64,000 nt of DNA from Thalassomonas sp. M1454. GTDB lineage: Bacteria > Pseudomonadota > Gammaproteobacteria > Enterobacterales > Alteromonadaceae. The DNA is taken from assembly GCF_007097525.1 (NCBI RefSeq), contig NZ_VKDD01000002.1, forward strand, positions 310,001 to 374,000. The letters run 5' to 3'. The notes beneath the pieces were generated by a model. That model ran no database searches. It was not told the DNA's origin and saw nothing but the letters and a program-made list of their open reading frames with translations. Both the position numbers and the translations under genes were made by a program. Each line of letters begins with the position of its first letter. The first letter of the stretch is position 1. Positions 9,196 to 18,419 of the stretch are shown here, one piece after another.

Positions 9196-11124
9196 ATGTC
9201 ACCTATCCGTACTATAAACTTGATATTTATTACATTTTTAGCTTTATCCGCAGGCGGTTGTAGTGATGATAATAAAAATCAAGAATCACCAGAGCAAATT
9301 ACTCCTATAGATCCTGAGCTTCCTGAAACTCCAGAAACTCCAGAAACTCCAGAAACTCCAGAAACTCCAGAAACTCCTGAAGTTCCAGACGTTCCTGAGT
9401 TACCCGAAGTTCCTGAGATTCCTGAAGAAGGCGAGCAGTGTGAAATTAATGTCGAAACTGGAGATAATTATATTTGCCGCATAAACCCTGTTAATTTCTC
9501 AGCAACAGACTTTAGTATCGAAAACCCGCCTGAAGGTCTTTATATTCAGCCTAAAACAGGGATTTTGCATTGGAGTCCAGCTGAGCATCAAGTGGGAGAA
9601 TATACTCTAGAAATAGTTGTAAGTAATGGATCTTCTTCAGAGATTGTCACTTTAGAGCTTACTGTGACTCTTGGTACCCCCGATCCAAAGGGATATTATG
9701 TATCAACACTTGGTAATGATGATACTGCAGATGGTAGCCCGACGAACCCTTTTACTACTATCCATGAGGCACTACGTTATGTTAAACGTACTGGTGAAGT
9801 TGGATTTACTTTATATATAAGAGGCGGAACATATATAGACCCAGAATATGGTTTACCTTTTGATGGAAATCGTGCAAACCAAATGGTGCGAATTGCTGAC
9901 CATTTAGGTACGGAATCGGCATGGAATACAATTCGTCCATTAGGTAATGAGTACGTAAAAATAGTTTCAGATGCTACTATTTTTTCTTTTGTTCGTTCAA
10001 ACTATTGGATTGTCGAAAACCTTGAATTGCAAGGTACTGCTCAGGAATATGACTTAGATAAAGTTTTACCGTATTGGTGGGTTGATGGCCCTCAGATATT
10101 AAAGTCACGTGGTATAAGCAATGGTACTTCAGAACATTTACTGATCAGAAATAATGTGATTCATGACTTTATGGGAGCGGGTATTGGTACCAACTATGGT
10201 GATTTCGTTACGGTTGAAAATAATATTTTATATAATAATGCTTGGTGGTCTACATCAGGAACTCATGGCGTAAGTAACTCAACCTTAACAACAACTGACT
10301 TTGATTCAACAGAAGAAACTAAAATGATCCAAAGAGGCAACTTAGTTTTTTCTAATGCCTCATTGATTGTATCGCACGTGTTTAATAAAGGTTTTGTTGA
10401 CCTTACAATCGATGAAGGCCATGGCTTACATTTACAAAATGATTCAGGAACCTACTTTGGGAAAAACTTAGTTGAACATAACTTACTTATATTTAATGGC
10501 AAGGCTGGCTTAGGCTTAAATACTATTGACGACACAACAGTTCGTAATAACTCGCTTTATTATAATAGTACAATCATAAGAGGAATTGGTATTAGTGCGT
10601 CTGAAATTTCTATTTGGGACTCTACTTCAGCACAAGATACGATAAATAATAATATCATGCAGCCATTTAGCGATAGCCACTCAATAAAAGACTATCAAAA
10701 GATGTATGATGGCATTGCTGATAATGTGACTACGCCAGCAATAGATGATGACATGTTACCTGAAAAAGTAGTTACGGTTGAAAAAGCCTTTGTCGATGCA
10801 AATAGCTTTAACTTTAGACCGAGTGAAGAAGTCCCAGAAGGTATGGGGGTAGGCATTGAATATCTTGAATATATGGAAGCGAGAGTTGCTGAATTTGGTA
10901 TTGAAATCAATCCTATTCCGCATCAAGTTGATGATGATTATCTATTAAAAATTCAACAATATATTTTTGATACTTGGCCTACCGAGTATCTTCATGGTAG
11001 TAACCCTGAAGGAGACCCTACAACGCTTATATTGCATGTTAAAATTGATGGTGTGAAGTATGAGTACTCATATGAACAACGTTGTTCATTCCCTAATCCT
11101 CCTGAGGTTGTCGAATGTAACTAA
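9196..11124 (+). CDS. Surface lipoprotein with Glu/Pro repeat linker, Ig-like domain and right-handed beta-helix
   Basis: A 642-residue protein. A hydrophobic N-terminus ends in 'LSAGGC', with Cys22 as the likely lipidation site (Ala at -3 is less usual than Leu). Residues about 41-75 are a Glu/Pro linker with six ETP repeats. Residues about 78-158 look like a cadherin/Ig-like domain ('GLYIQPKTGILHWSPAEHQVGEYTLE', split here only for length, belongs to the putative-Ig pattern). From about 165 ('YYVSTLGNDDTADGSPTNPF') comes a right-handed parallel beta-helix with 'RNNVIHDFMGAGIGTNYGDF' and 'VEHNLLIFNGKAGLGLN'. Such helices occur in polysaccharide lyases and epimerases. A polysaccharide target is plausible, but no catalytic residues can be assigned. 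It is a single gene between two near-identical terminators. Confidence 0.7.
   Translation: MSPIRTINLIFITFLALSAGGCSDDNKNQESPEQITPIDPELPETPETPETPETPETPETPEVPDVPELPEVPEIPEEGEQCEINVETGDNYICRINPVNFSATDFSIENPPEGLYIQPKTGILHWSPAEHQVGEYTLEIVVSNGSSSEIVTLELTVTLGTPDPKGYYVSTLGNDDTADGSPTNPFTTIHEALRYVKRTGEVGFTLYIRGGTYIDPEYGLPFDGNRANQMVRIADHLGTESAWNTIRPLGNEYVKIVSDATIFSFVRSNYWIVENLELQGTAQEYDLDKVLPYWWVDGPQILKSRGISNGTSEHLLIRNNVIHDFMGAGIGTNYGDFVTVENNILYNNAWWSTSGTHGVSNSTLTTTDFDSTEETKMIQRGNLVFSNASLIVSHVFNKGFVDLTIDEGHGLHLQNDSGTYFGKNLVEHNLLIFNGKAGLGLNTIDDTTVRNNSLYYNSTIIRGIGISASEISIWDSTSAQDTINNNIMQPFSDSHSIKDYQKMYDGIADNVTTPAIDDDMLPEKVVTVEKAFVDANSFNFRPSEEVPEGMGVGIEYLEYMEARVAEFGIEINPIPHQVDDDYLLKIQQYIFDTWPTEYLHGSNPEGDPTTLILHVKIDGVKYEYSYEQRCSFPNPPEVVECN
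9325..9378 (+). repeat. Six tandem 9-base repeats coding for Glu-Thr-Pro
   Basis: GAAACTCCA is repeated six times in phase with the reading frame (the last copy ends CCT). It encodes the rigid linker behind the lipidated cysteine. Exact copies suggest recent expansion and possible length variation between strains. Confidence 0.95.
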
Positions 11125-11145
11125 GTCGCAAAGATGCTATTGTTG

Positions 11146-11169
11146 AAAAGGTCGCTATGCGACCTTTTT
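11146..11169 (+). terminator. Terminator of the beta-helix lipoprotein gene
   Basis: AAAAGGTCGC (11146-11155) pairs perfectly with GCGACCTTTT (11159-11168) around a TAT loop, followed by T and A residues. It faces the convergent pseudouridine synthase gene and may serve both strands. Confidence 0.88.
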
Positions 11170-11214
11170 AGTATTTAGTTGAGTTTTAAATAGGATGCCT
11201 ATTTTCTTTTGAAT

Positions 11215-12924
11215 TTAGAAGTTACTCGCTACTTCAAAGCTTAATTGTTTTTTAGTAATTGGGTGGCTAATTTTTAAATATTGGGCATGTAAATGTAGTC
11301 TATCGGCTTTATTACCATAATGAGCATCGCCAACAATAGGCATATTTAAACCGAGAATATGGGCACAGTGTACCCGCAATTGGTGAGTTCTACCTGTTTT
11401 TGGTGATAACTGTAATCTGGTTTTACCTTCAAATCGTTCGAGTACTTTATATGTTGTAAAAGCAGGCTTACCAGTATCAAAACATACTTTTTGTCTTGGC
11501 CTATCATCTATGTCTAAAGTTAGTGGTAGGGTAATTTCCCCTTCGTTTTGCTGGACAATGCCCTCAATAACAGCCACATAATACTTCTCTGTAGTGCGCT
11601 CAACAAATTGCTGTTGCAAAGCTTTATTCGCTCTAGAGTTTAGTGCTAATACCATTATGCCAGAGGTAGACATATCTAACCTATGTACAATAAGAGGACC
11701 GGTAGCAGCAGGAAACTGTTTTTTAATACGCGTATAAACTGAATCATTGATTGATTTCCCTGGTACAGAGAGTAACCCCGATGGTTTATTTACCACAACA
11801 ATATCTAAATCTTGATAAACAATAGGCATATCTAAATCAGTTGCCGGGTTGATAAGTAGGGGATTATCTTCAACATCAATTCCCTCTAACATATGACTGA
11901 GTATTGCTTGGCATTTACTGTAACAAGGAGGGTAATATTTTTTATGTTGGCGTACATTCGTTTTCGGTGATTTCCCCCACCAGAACTCTGCCATGACAAC
12001 CGGCGTTAGATTATTGCTAAAAGCGTATTGCAAAAGTTTAGGCATAGCACATTCACCCGAGCCTTGTGGCGGTACTTTAAATGGCGAATCTTTAAAGATT
12101 TCATTAAGATCTTTAGTCTCACCATAAGCATTTAATAACTGGTACTGGGCAAATAGTTGCTTTTGTAACTTGTTATTGAGCTTTCTATAAGTCTTACCAA
12201 GATTTGCTAATTCTTGCTCTACGATTAAAAGCTCATTACTTGCCTTATCAATACGCTCTTGCCAATAAAGTTTTAAGTCTCTTAATTTAAGTTTTTCAAT
12301 GATGCTTTGCTGACTTAACTGTACTAGCAGGGCGCTTTTATCTTGTGCAGACAAGTTTTCTGTAGCATGTAGCCTTTGTTGTTTGCGCTCATCTTTGGCC
12401 GTACTTATTTGTTGTTTAAGATTGCTAAGTTGTTTAGCGTAGCTATTAACTTCTTTATCTTTAACCGCTTTTAATTGCGCTAATTTTTGGCTGTTTTTTA
12501 ACGATTGGTACTCGTTATATACTTTATTTATTAATGCTAACTCGTTTTTAAAAAACTCATCTTTGCTTAATAAATCAAAAATCGGTGGTACAAACTTGCT
12601 GTGGCTATTACTTTGCCCTAAGTAGCCAGAAAATGCAGATATAAACCCAAGCTCACCATGGCTATTTTTAACAACCAATACACCAAACATTTTACCAACC
12701 GCATCATCGCCTTTATCAGTTAAACTGACTTTTCCTTGGTTATCTAAACCAAAGTCATGCAGAAAATTACTTTGGCTGAGCTGCTCTTGTAGCAGTTTAC
12801 TAGCCTCAATTGCTAACGGGTGCGCTTGGTAATAAAAAGGATAAGTAAACTTTTCAGGTAACAGGATCGAACTTACATTTTTTGATAAAGGTGTGAAGTA
12901 AGGATCTGATTTAGACAAGGTCAT
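11215..12924 (-). CDS. RluA-family pseudouridine synthase with long N-terminal extension
   Basis: A 569-residue protein. The C-terminal part (about 365-569) is an RluA-type catalytic domain with 'VHRLDMSTSGIMVLALN', Asp417 being the expected catalytic aspartate, and 'LSPKTGRTHQLRVH'. The preceding ~350 residues are unusual. They include a charged, Gln/Lys/Leu-rich region (about 140-265) likely to form coiled coils, and 'PPCYSKCQAILSHMLEG' near residue 330. The domain isomerises uridine to pseudouridine in ribosomal or transfer RNA, but the exact site is unknown. Proteins of this long form occur in Vibrio and Shewanella relatives. It stands alone, divergent from glnS. Confidence 0.85.
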   Translation of the reverse strand: MTLSKSDPYFTPLSKNVSSILLPEKFTYPFYYQAHPLAIEASKLLQEQLSQSNFLHDFGLDNQGKVSLTDKGDDAVGKMFGVLVVKNSHGELGFISAFSGYLGQSNSHSKFVPPIFDLLSKDEFFKNELALINKVYNEYQSLKNSQKLAQLKAVKDKEVNSYAKQLSNLKQQISTAKDERKQQRLHATENLSAQDKSALLVQLSQQSIIEKLKLRDLKLYWQERIDKASNELLIVEQELANLGKTYRKLNNKLQKQLFAQYQLLNAYGETKDLNEIFKDSPFKVPPQGSGECAMPKLLQYAFSNNLTPVVMAEFWWGKSPKTNVRQHKKYYPPCYSKCQAILSHMLEGIDVEDNPLLINPATDLDMPIVYQDLDIVVVNKPSGLLSVPGKSINDSVYTRIKKQFPAATGPLIVHRLDMSTSGIMVLALNSRANKALQQQFVERTTEKYYVAVIEGIVQQNEGEITLPLTLDIDDRPRQKVCFDTGKPAFTTYKVLERFEGKTRLQLSPKTGRTHQLRVHCAHILGLNMPIVGDAHYGNKADRLHLHAQYLKISHPITKKQLSFEVASNF

Positions 12925-13161
12925 GATAAAGCGCTAGTTAGTGATTGGTTAGAAGTGATTTAATTTTAACACCTATGGCCTTGTTAGGTCATTAAATAAT
13001 GAAACAAACAAAAAGTAGGCGGATATTTACAAAATAACGTAAAGTTAGCAATGTTAACGCTATAAGATAAATAAAACTGTTGTTATAATGTTTGCCACTT
13101 ATGCCAAATTAATTTAATTGGCAAATTATTTTCCTATTCACTTTTTTTTGAGGTTCACTAG

Positions 13162-14832
13162 ATGTCGGAAGTTGAAAACCGTCCTAGCAATTTTATTCGT
13201 AATATCATTGATGCAGATTTAGCCAGTGGTAAGCATACTGCTGTGCAAACTCGTTTCCCGCCAGAGCCAAATGGTTACTTACATATTGGTCATGCTAAAT
13301 CTATTTGCTTAAACTTTGGAATCGCTCAAGATTACCAGGGCTTATGTAACTTAAGATTTGATGATACGAATCCTGAAAAAGAAGATATTGATTACGTTAA
13401 CTCGATTCAAAAAGACGTACAATGGTTAGGTTTTGAATGGGCAGGGGATGTTCGTTATTCATCAAACTATTTTGATCAACTTTATGCATATGCGGTAGAG
13501 TTAATTGAGAAAGGTTTAGCATTTGTGTGTTTCTTAACACCAGATGAAGTACGTGAATATCGTGGCCCGTTAAATGCGCCAGGTAAACACAGCCCGTATC
13601 GAGATACATCAGTTGAAGAAAACTTAGCTTTATTTGCCAAAATGAAAAATGGTGAATTTAAAGAGGGCGAATGTTCATTGCGTGCAAAAATTGATATGGC
13701 TTCAAGCTTTATCTGTATGCGTGATCCGGTTTTATATCGTGTTAAATTTGCACATCACCATCAAACAGGTGACAAGTGGTGCATTTATCCAATGTACGAT
13801 TTTACCCATTGTATTTCGGATGCAATTGAAGGCATAACTCACTCGCTTTGTACATTAGAATTCCAAGACAACCGCCGTTTATATGATTGGGTTATTGAAA
13901 ATATTTCAATTGAAACTCAGCCTCATCAATACGAGTTTTCTCGCTTAAACCTTGAATACACTGTGATGAGTAAGCGTAAACTTAATCAATTGGTTACAGA
14001 AGAATTAGTTAATGGTTGGGACGATCCTCGTATGCCAACGATTGCCGCTTACCGCCGCCGTGGCTATACACCGGCATCTTTACGTGAATTTGCCAAACGT
14101 ATTGGCGTAACAAAAATGGACAACACGGTTGAGATCAGTGTTTTAGAAGCTTGTATTCGTGAAGACTTAAACGACAATGCTCCTCGTGCAATGGCTGTTC
14201 TTGATCCGATTAAACTCGTAATTGAAAACTACCCTGAAGGGCAAGTTGAAGAGCTGAACGTTAAAAACCACCCTAGTGATGAAACACAAGGCTCGCGTAT
14301 CGTGCCATTTAGCCGTGAGCTTTACATTGAAGCTGAAGATTTCCGTGAAGAAGCGAATAAAAAGTACAAGCGCTTAGTACTTGATAAAGCGGTTCGTTTA
14401 CGTGGTGCGTATGTGATCACCGCTGTTCGTTGTGATAAAGATGAACAAGGTAACGTAACAACGGTTTACTGTACTTATGATACCGAAACTTTAGGTAAGA
14501 ACCCAACGGATGGCACTAAGCCAAAAGGTGTAATTCACTGGGTAAGTGCAAATGAAGCTCTTGATGCGGAAGTGCGTTTATACGACAGGTTGTTTACTGT
14601 GCCAAACCCTGGCGCAGAAGAAGACTTCCATAGCGTAATTAACCCAGAGTCATTAATTACTATTACTCATGCTAAAGTTGAACCGTCACTTGCTAATGCT
14701 AAACCTGAGCTTGCATTCCAGTTTGAACGTCAAGGCTATTTTTGCTTAGATAATAAAGATGCAACAGCTGAGCACTTAGTGTTTAACCGTACGGTTGGTT
14801 TGCGTGATACATGGGGAAAATCAGGTCAGTAA
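13162..14832 (+). CDS. glnS: Glutaminyl-tRNA synthetase
   Basis: A 556-residue class I aminoacyl-tRNA synthetase very close to E. coli GlnS. It has the HIGH-type motif in '[16 protein letters not shown]' near residue 36, '[10 protein letters not shown]', and the KMSKS-type loop '[10 protein letters not shown]'. The anticodon-binding beta-barrel domains follow from about residue 340. It charges tRNA-Gln with glutamine in the cytoplasm. It is monocistronic: a TATAAT lies at 13084-13089 upstream and a symmetrical terminator follows at 14928-14955. Confidence 0.98.
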   Translation: MSEVENRPSNFIRNIIDADLASGKHTAVQTRFPPEPNGYLHIGHAKSICLNFGIAQDYQGLCNLRFDDTNPEKEDIDYVNSIQKDVQWLGFEWAGDVRYSSNYFDQLYAYAVELIEKGLAFVCFLTPDEVREYRGPLNAPGKHSPYRDTSVEENLALFAKMKNGEFKEGECSLRAKIDMASSFICMRDPVLYRVKFAHHHQTGDKWCIYPMYDFTHCISDAIEGITHSLCTLEFQDNRRLYDWVIENISIETQPHQYEFSRLNLEYTVMSKRKLNQLVTEELVNGWDDPRMPTIAAYRRRGYTPASLREFAKRIGVTKMDNTVEISVLEACIREDLNDNAPRAMAVLDPIKLVIENYPEGQVEELNVKNHPSDETQGSRIVPFSRELYIEAEDFREEANKKYKRLVLDKAVRLRGAYVITAVRCDKDEQGNVTTVYCTYDTETLGKNPTDGTKPKGVIHWVSANEALDAEVRLYDRLFTVPNPGAEEDFHSVINPESLITITHAKVEPSLANAKPELAFQFERQGYFCLDNKDATAEHLVFNRTVGLRDTWGKSGQ

Positions 14833-14927
14833 CTGATTCAGCGATAACTTATTTACTGCTGTTCGCATTATGCATTTAAGCTAAACTAAAGCTTTATACT
14901 GTTAAAAATATCCTTCTGAAAGGGCAT

Positions 14928-14955
14928 AAAAAAACCTGCTGATGCAGGTTTTTTT
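14928..14955. terminator. Bidirectional terminator between glnS and fur
   Basis: AAAAAAACCTGC (14928-14939) pairs with GCAGGTTTTTTT (14944-14955) around TGAT. With A-runs and T-runs on both sides it should stop the convergent glnS and fur transcripts. Confidence 0.92.
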
Positions 14956-14976
14956 ATATCTTAAATCGCTTATTAT

Positions 14977-15420
14977 TTATAAATGATCTAATCGATATTG
15001 TTCACAAGCCACTTCGTCTTCACATTCACCGTAAAGGTATAAGCTATGGTTGGTTAGCTTAATTTTGTTATGTTTAGCAATATCAACTTGGCGTTGCTCA
15101 ATAACGTCATCTTCAAATTCAACTACTTTACCGCAGTTTAAACAAACTAAATGATCATGATGTGCTTTTTGGGTAAGTTCAAATACAGACTTACCGCCTT
15201 CAAAATGATGACGGGTAACAATGCCTGCATCATCAAATTGGTTTAAAACTCGGTACACAGTAGCAAGGCCAATTTCTTCATGCTGCTCTAAAAGTATTTT
15301 ATAAACATCTTCAGCGCTGATGTGTTGGTTATCTGGACATTGTAAGATGTCTAAGATTTTAACTCTTGGTAAAGTTACCTTTAACCCAGCTCTTTTTAAT
15401 TCTTCGTTATGCTCTGGCAT
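14977..15420 (-). CDS. fur: Ferric uptake regulator
   Basis: A 147-residue protein with near-continuous identity to Fur: 'ELKRAGLKVTLPRVKILDIL', the DNA-recognition region 'EEIGLATVYRVLNQFDDAGI', metal ligands in 'HHDHLVCLNCGKVVEF' and the tail 'NHSLYLYGECED'. With Fe(II) it represses iron-acquisition genes. It lies just downstream of fldA, as in E. coli, but a terminator and a Fur-box-like sequence at 15492-15506 suggest its own autoregulated promoter. Confidence 0.97.
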   Translation of the reverse strand: MPEHNEELKRAGLKVTLPRVKILDILQCPDNQHISAEDVYKILLEQHEEIGLATVYRVLNQFDDAGIVTRHHFEGGKSVFELTQKAHHDHLVCLNCGKVVEFEDDVIEQRQVDIAKHNKIKLTNHSLYLYGECEDEVACEQYRLDHL

Positions 15421-15491
15421 GGAAACCTTTCTATTGTTTATTTTGATTGCTGAAATTATAGGGATTATTTGCCGAGGTTAAAAGAGCTAAT

Positions 15492-15506
15492 TGATAATTA
15501 TTTGCA
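15492..15506. promoter_or_regulatory. Fur-box-like site upstream of fur
   Basis: TGATAATTATTTGCA matches the 7-1-7 Fur motif TGATAAT-N-ATTATCA at 12 of 14 positions. It lies about 70-85 bases upstream of the fur start on the opposite strand orientation, a reasonable place for autoregulation. Confidence 0.5.
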
Positions 15507-15562
15507 ATTAGATTGTTTTGTACAAATGTTTGAACGATATTTCATCAGTTTAAATTCAGATA

Positions 15563-15588
15563 TAAAAAAGCCCCGCATTTGCGAGGCT
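15563..15588 (-). terminator. Terminator of fldA
   Basis: Reading the minus strand, AGCCTCGC (15588-15581) pairs with GCGGGGCT (15576-15569), including one G-T pair, around an AAAT loop and is followed by a run of T (15568-15564). It separates fldA from fur. Confidence 0.85.
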
Positions 15589-15608
15589 CAATTGATGTTT
15601 AGTTAAGC

Positions 15609-16136
15609 TTAATCTAAAAGCTCAGCTAAACACATTTCGTCATTAAGTTGCTCAATCCAAGCATCTACACGAGATTCAGTTAGCTCTGGTTGGCGATCTT
15701 CGTCAAGCGCTAAGCCAATGAAAGTATTCTCATCGATTAATGCTTTTGAAGCTTCAAATTCGTAGCCTTCGGTAGACCAGTTACCAACAACGATAGCACC
15801 TTTTGCTTCAACGATGTCACGGATAGGCGCCATAGCGTCAACAAAATATTCAGCATAATCTTCTTGGTCACCAAGACCAAAGATTGCTACTAATTTGTCA
15901 GTAAAGTCGATTTCTTCTAGCTCTGGTAAGAAGTCATCCCAGTCACATTGGTTTTCACCGTAGTACCAAGTAGGGATGCCAATAAGAAGTAAATCAAATT
16001 CTGCGATATCTTCTTTAGTGCTTTTAGCAATATCCTTAACTTCAACGTTCTTTTTACCCAGTTTTTTCTGGATCATTTTGGCTACTGCTTCAGTATTACC
16101 TGTATCACTACCAAAAAAAAGTCCGACTGTTGCCAT
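15609..16136 (-). CDS. fldA: Flavodoxin (long-chain)
   Basis: A 175-residue flavodoxin with the FMN phosphate loop 'GSDTGNTEAVAKMIQ' near residue 9, the 'IPTWYYGENQCDWDDF' loop near 54, and 'FGLGDQEDYAEYF'. The ~20-residue insertion typical of long-chain flavodoxins is present. It is a small cytoplasmic electron carrier that replaces ferredoxin under iron shortage and feeds enzymes such as biotin synthase or MetH reactivation. It lies in the conserved order ybfE-fldA-fur. Confidence 0.96.
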   Translation of the reverse strand: MATVGLFFGSDTGNTEAVAKMIQKKLGKKNVEVKDIAKSTKEDIAEFDLLLIGIPTWYYGENQCDWDDFLPELEEIDFTDKLVAIFGLGDQEDYAEYFVDAMAPIRDIVEAKGAIVVGNWSTEGYEFEASKALIDENTFIGLALDEDRQPELTESRVDAWIEQLNDEMCLAELLD

Positions 16137-16196
16137 GTTAAAACCCTTAAATTCTCTAAATTACTGTGACTAATCGAGTCATTAGACTCAATTAAT

Positions 16197-16472
16197 TTAA
16201 TCTTTTGCTAAAGCTTCGATGATCAATGATTCAATTAATTCACTGCGGCTTACGCCTTTATCTTTAGCTAACGTATCTAACTGTGCAAAAACTTCATGAT
16301 GTAGTTTAAATTCTACTCGTTTTAAGCCTTTGCTTTTATCTCTTTTTACTTGATTTCGCTTGTTGATTTTAACTTGCACTTCCCTAGGATAAGGATTGGT
16401 CTTTGGTCGACCAGGGCGCTTTTCATCAACAAATAAATCAAAGGTGGTTAAATCTGCTACTTCTTTAGCCAT
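16197..16472 (-). CDS. ybfE: YbfE family ribbon-helix-helix-like protein
   Basis: A 91-residue basic protein with 'RPGRPKTNPYPREVQVKINK' in the first half and, at the C-terminus, a ribbon-helix-helix-like segment 'RVEFKLHHEVFAQLDTLAKD' followed by 'GVSRSELIESLIIEAL'. In E. coli ybfE is LexA-regulated and sits just upstream of fldA, as here. I find no clear LexA box. DNA binding is expected from the fold, but its target is unknown. A hairpin (about 16173-16193) separates it from fldA. Confidence 0.85.
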   Translation of the reverse strand: MAKEVADLTTFDLFVDEKRPGRPKTNPYPREVQVKINKRNQVKRDKSKGLKRVEFKLHHEVFAQLDTLAKDKGVSRSELIESLIIEALAKD

Positions 16473-16476
16473 AATT

Positions 16477-16698
16477 TTAGCCTATACCATTACTTTCCCA
16501 TATGACTTGGATCACACCTTTTGCAATAAAGCCGGCACAACCAAGGAATAATACAAAATAAACGACTAACTTTCCTTTCTTAGGTACATTGTTTTTGTTC
16601 ATTACGTCATGAATAGACATACCGATGAAGAAAAAAATAACTAAAAAGAATAAATTTAAGCCAATTGATTCAATTAATTCTATATTTTCGGAAAGCAT
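16477..16698 (-). CDS. DUF2788 small membrane protein
   Basis: A 73-residue protein with two hydrophobic segments (about 12-30 and 44-65) joined by a short basic loop 'DVMNKNNVPKKGKL'. It resembles the DUF2788 family, which has no known function. Its stop lies four bases before the ybfE start, so the two are co-transcribed. It would sit in the inner membrane. E. coli lacks it at this site; it is common here in Alteromonadales (recollection, not checked). Confidence 0.75.
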   Translation of the reverse strand: MLSENIELIESIGLNLFFLVIFFFIGMSIHDVMNKNNVPKKGKLVVYFVLFLGCAGFIAKGVIQVIWESNGIG

Positions 16699-16789
16699 AC
16701 AACACCCTAAATTTAATGGCAGGACTATAGCATAACTAAGTTTAAAAAAACACGGATAATCAGGTCGCTAAAGCACATTTATTAAATTT

Positions 16790-17569
16790 TTATTTAGCCA
16801 AAAAATCTTTCACTATTTTATTAAATGCAGCAGGCTTTTCTGCATGCAACCAATGGCCAGTACCTTGAATAATTCTGCCTTTAGAATTTGGAAACAACTG
16901 CGCAATAGTTGGTTTATGTTCAGCTAAAATATAGGTCGAATTGCTGCCTTTAATAAATAGCGTATCCCCTAAATAAGGAGTAGAGCTGACTTGCCCTTTG
17001 GCAATGTTTTGGTAATCTTCATTTACCGCATTGATGTTAGCGCGCCAGAAAAAGCCCTGTTCGCCTTTAACCAAGTTTTTCAGTAAAAATTGCCTAACAC
17101 CAGGCTCACTAACATACTTAGCTAATTGTTTGTCAGCATCTTGTCGGTTAGAAATACCAGATAAATCAATGCTTAATAAACCTTCGATAATTTGGTTGTG
17201 GTGTGGAGGGTAAAGCACAGGAGCGATATCCGCTACAATCAGTTTGTCTATTCTTTGTGGTGAAGTTAGCGCGCACTGCATTGCTATTTTTCCACCCATT
17301 GAATGGCCTAATACCGCAATCTTTTCTATTTCTAAATGGTCAAGTAAGGCGAAAATATCTGTTGCTAGATCGTTATAATCCATAGACTTGTGATGAAAAG
17401 AGCTACCATGATTACGAACATCAACACTGATGACTTGGTAACTAGTTTCTAGCTCACGAGCGACCATGTTTAAATTTTCTAAACTGCCAAATAAACCGTG
17501 TATAAGTAATACCGGACTGCCTTCACCACGAATGGCAAAATTTAATAATGGTTTTGATATCTCGGACAT
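16790..17569 (-). CDS. ybfF: YbfF-type alpha/beta hydrolase (esterase)
   Basis: A 259-residue alpha/beta hydrolase. It has the oxyanion-loop motif 'LLIHGLFGSLENLN', the nucleophile elbow 'GHSMGG' near residue 90, a central Asp region and the catalytic His in 'GTGHWLHAEKP' near the end. E. coli YbfF hydrolyses short- to long-chain esters including acyl-CoA; the natural substrate is unknown. It is cytoplasmic. It is transcribed away from seqA across a shared 198-base region, as in E. coli. Confidence 0.9.
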   Translation of the reverse strand: MSEISKPLLNFAIRGEGSPVLLIHGLFGSLENLNMVARELETSYQVISVDVRNHGSSFHHKSMDYNDLATDIFALLDHLEIEKIAVLGHSMGGKIAMQCALTSPQRIDKLIVADIAPVLYPPHHNQIIEGLLSIDLSGISNRQDADKQLAKYVSEPGVRQFLLKNLVKGEQGFFWRANINAVNEDYQNIAKGQVSSTPYLGDTLFIKGSNSTYILAEHKPTIAQLFPNSKGRIIQGTGHWLHAEKPAAFNKIVKDFLAK

Positions 17570-17767
17570 ATGTAAGGTTAGTAATAAAAATAATTGTCCG
17601 CTATTTTAAAGATTTACCCTAGTTTCGGCAATGATTGTTTAATCATTCTTTAATCAGCTATCAATTAATCTTAAAAAAATTAAAATTGATTGTAAATCAG
17701 GGTAGAGAGTTACTGATAAGCACAGTATAATCTTTAACTTTCTAAGAACAATTCTATTGGAAAGTAC

Positions 17768-18379
17768 ATGAAATCCATCGAAATTGATGAAGAAATTTAT
17801 CAATACATCGCCAGCAATACTAAATTCATTGGCGAAAGCGCCTCTAGTATTTTAAGACGCTTGTTAGCGCTTGAATCAGTTGCCGCTGAAGAAACTATTG
17901 AAGCTCAACCTAAAACAACAACGATTAAAAAAGATAAAGTTGTAGTAAAACCTAAGCCTGCCCAAACCACTAAAGCACAAAATCAAACAAGTGATATTGA
18001 TGACAAAGCCAATGCTGAAAATGCTAGCTCTGTTACTTCAGGTCAAAGTATTTTTGATTTAATTAATAAAGAAGAGTTGGCAATGCAACGCGGCGCAGTT
18101 GGTCGATTTTTATTAATCCTGTCTAACTTGTATCGTGTTCATCCTAATCAATTTTCTGCGGTATTAGATATTCGTGGTCGAGACCGTTTATATTTTGCTG
18201 AATCTGAAAACGAATTATTAGAAAATGGTCATTCAACTAAACCAAAACAAATACCAGAAACTAATTATTGGGTTACTACTAATTCGAATACGACCAGAAA
18301 AAAATTGATGCTTACCGATGTTGCCAACGTACTTGGCTATACTAGTGAAGAAGCTGAAATTATTCGTGATTTTCTATAA
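17768..18379 (+). CDS. seqA: Negative modulator of replication initiation
   Basis: A 203-residue SeqA. The N-terminal oligomerisation segment is 'MKSIEIDEEIYQYIASNTKF...ASSILRRLL' (residues 1-40). A low-complexity linker (about 45-100) is longer than in E. coli (181 residues). The DNA-binding domain runs from 'FDLINKEELAMQRGAVGRFL' to 'NTTRKKLMLTDVANVLGY'. It binds hemimethylated GATC sites, sequesters oriC and limits re-initiation. It precedes pgm by 40 bases, the same order as in E. coli, and is probably co-transcribed. Confidence 0.95.
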   Translation: MKSIEIDEEIYQYIASNTKFIGESASSILRRLLALESVAAEETIEAQPKTTTIKKDKVVVKPKPAQTTKAQNQTSDIDDKANAENASSVTSGQSIFDLINKEELAMQRGAVGRFLLILSNLYRVHPNQFSAVLDIRGRDRLYFAESENELLENGHSTKPKQIPETNYWVTTNSNTTRKKLMLTDVANVLGYTSEEAEIIRDFL

Positions 18380-18419
18380 TAAACACTAACTGTAAACTAA
18401 AGCTATTAAAGGAATAACA

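Noticed and set aside
9025-11169. The two similar stems read as ends of a mobile element
   Set aside because: Both are good terminators in the same orientation, not inverted ends, and no transposase or target duplication is visible.
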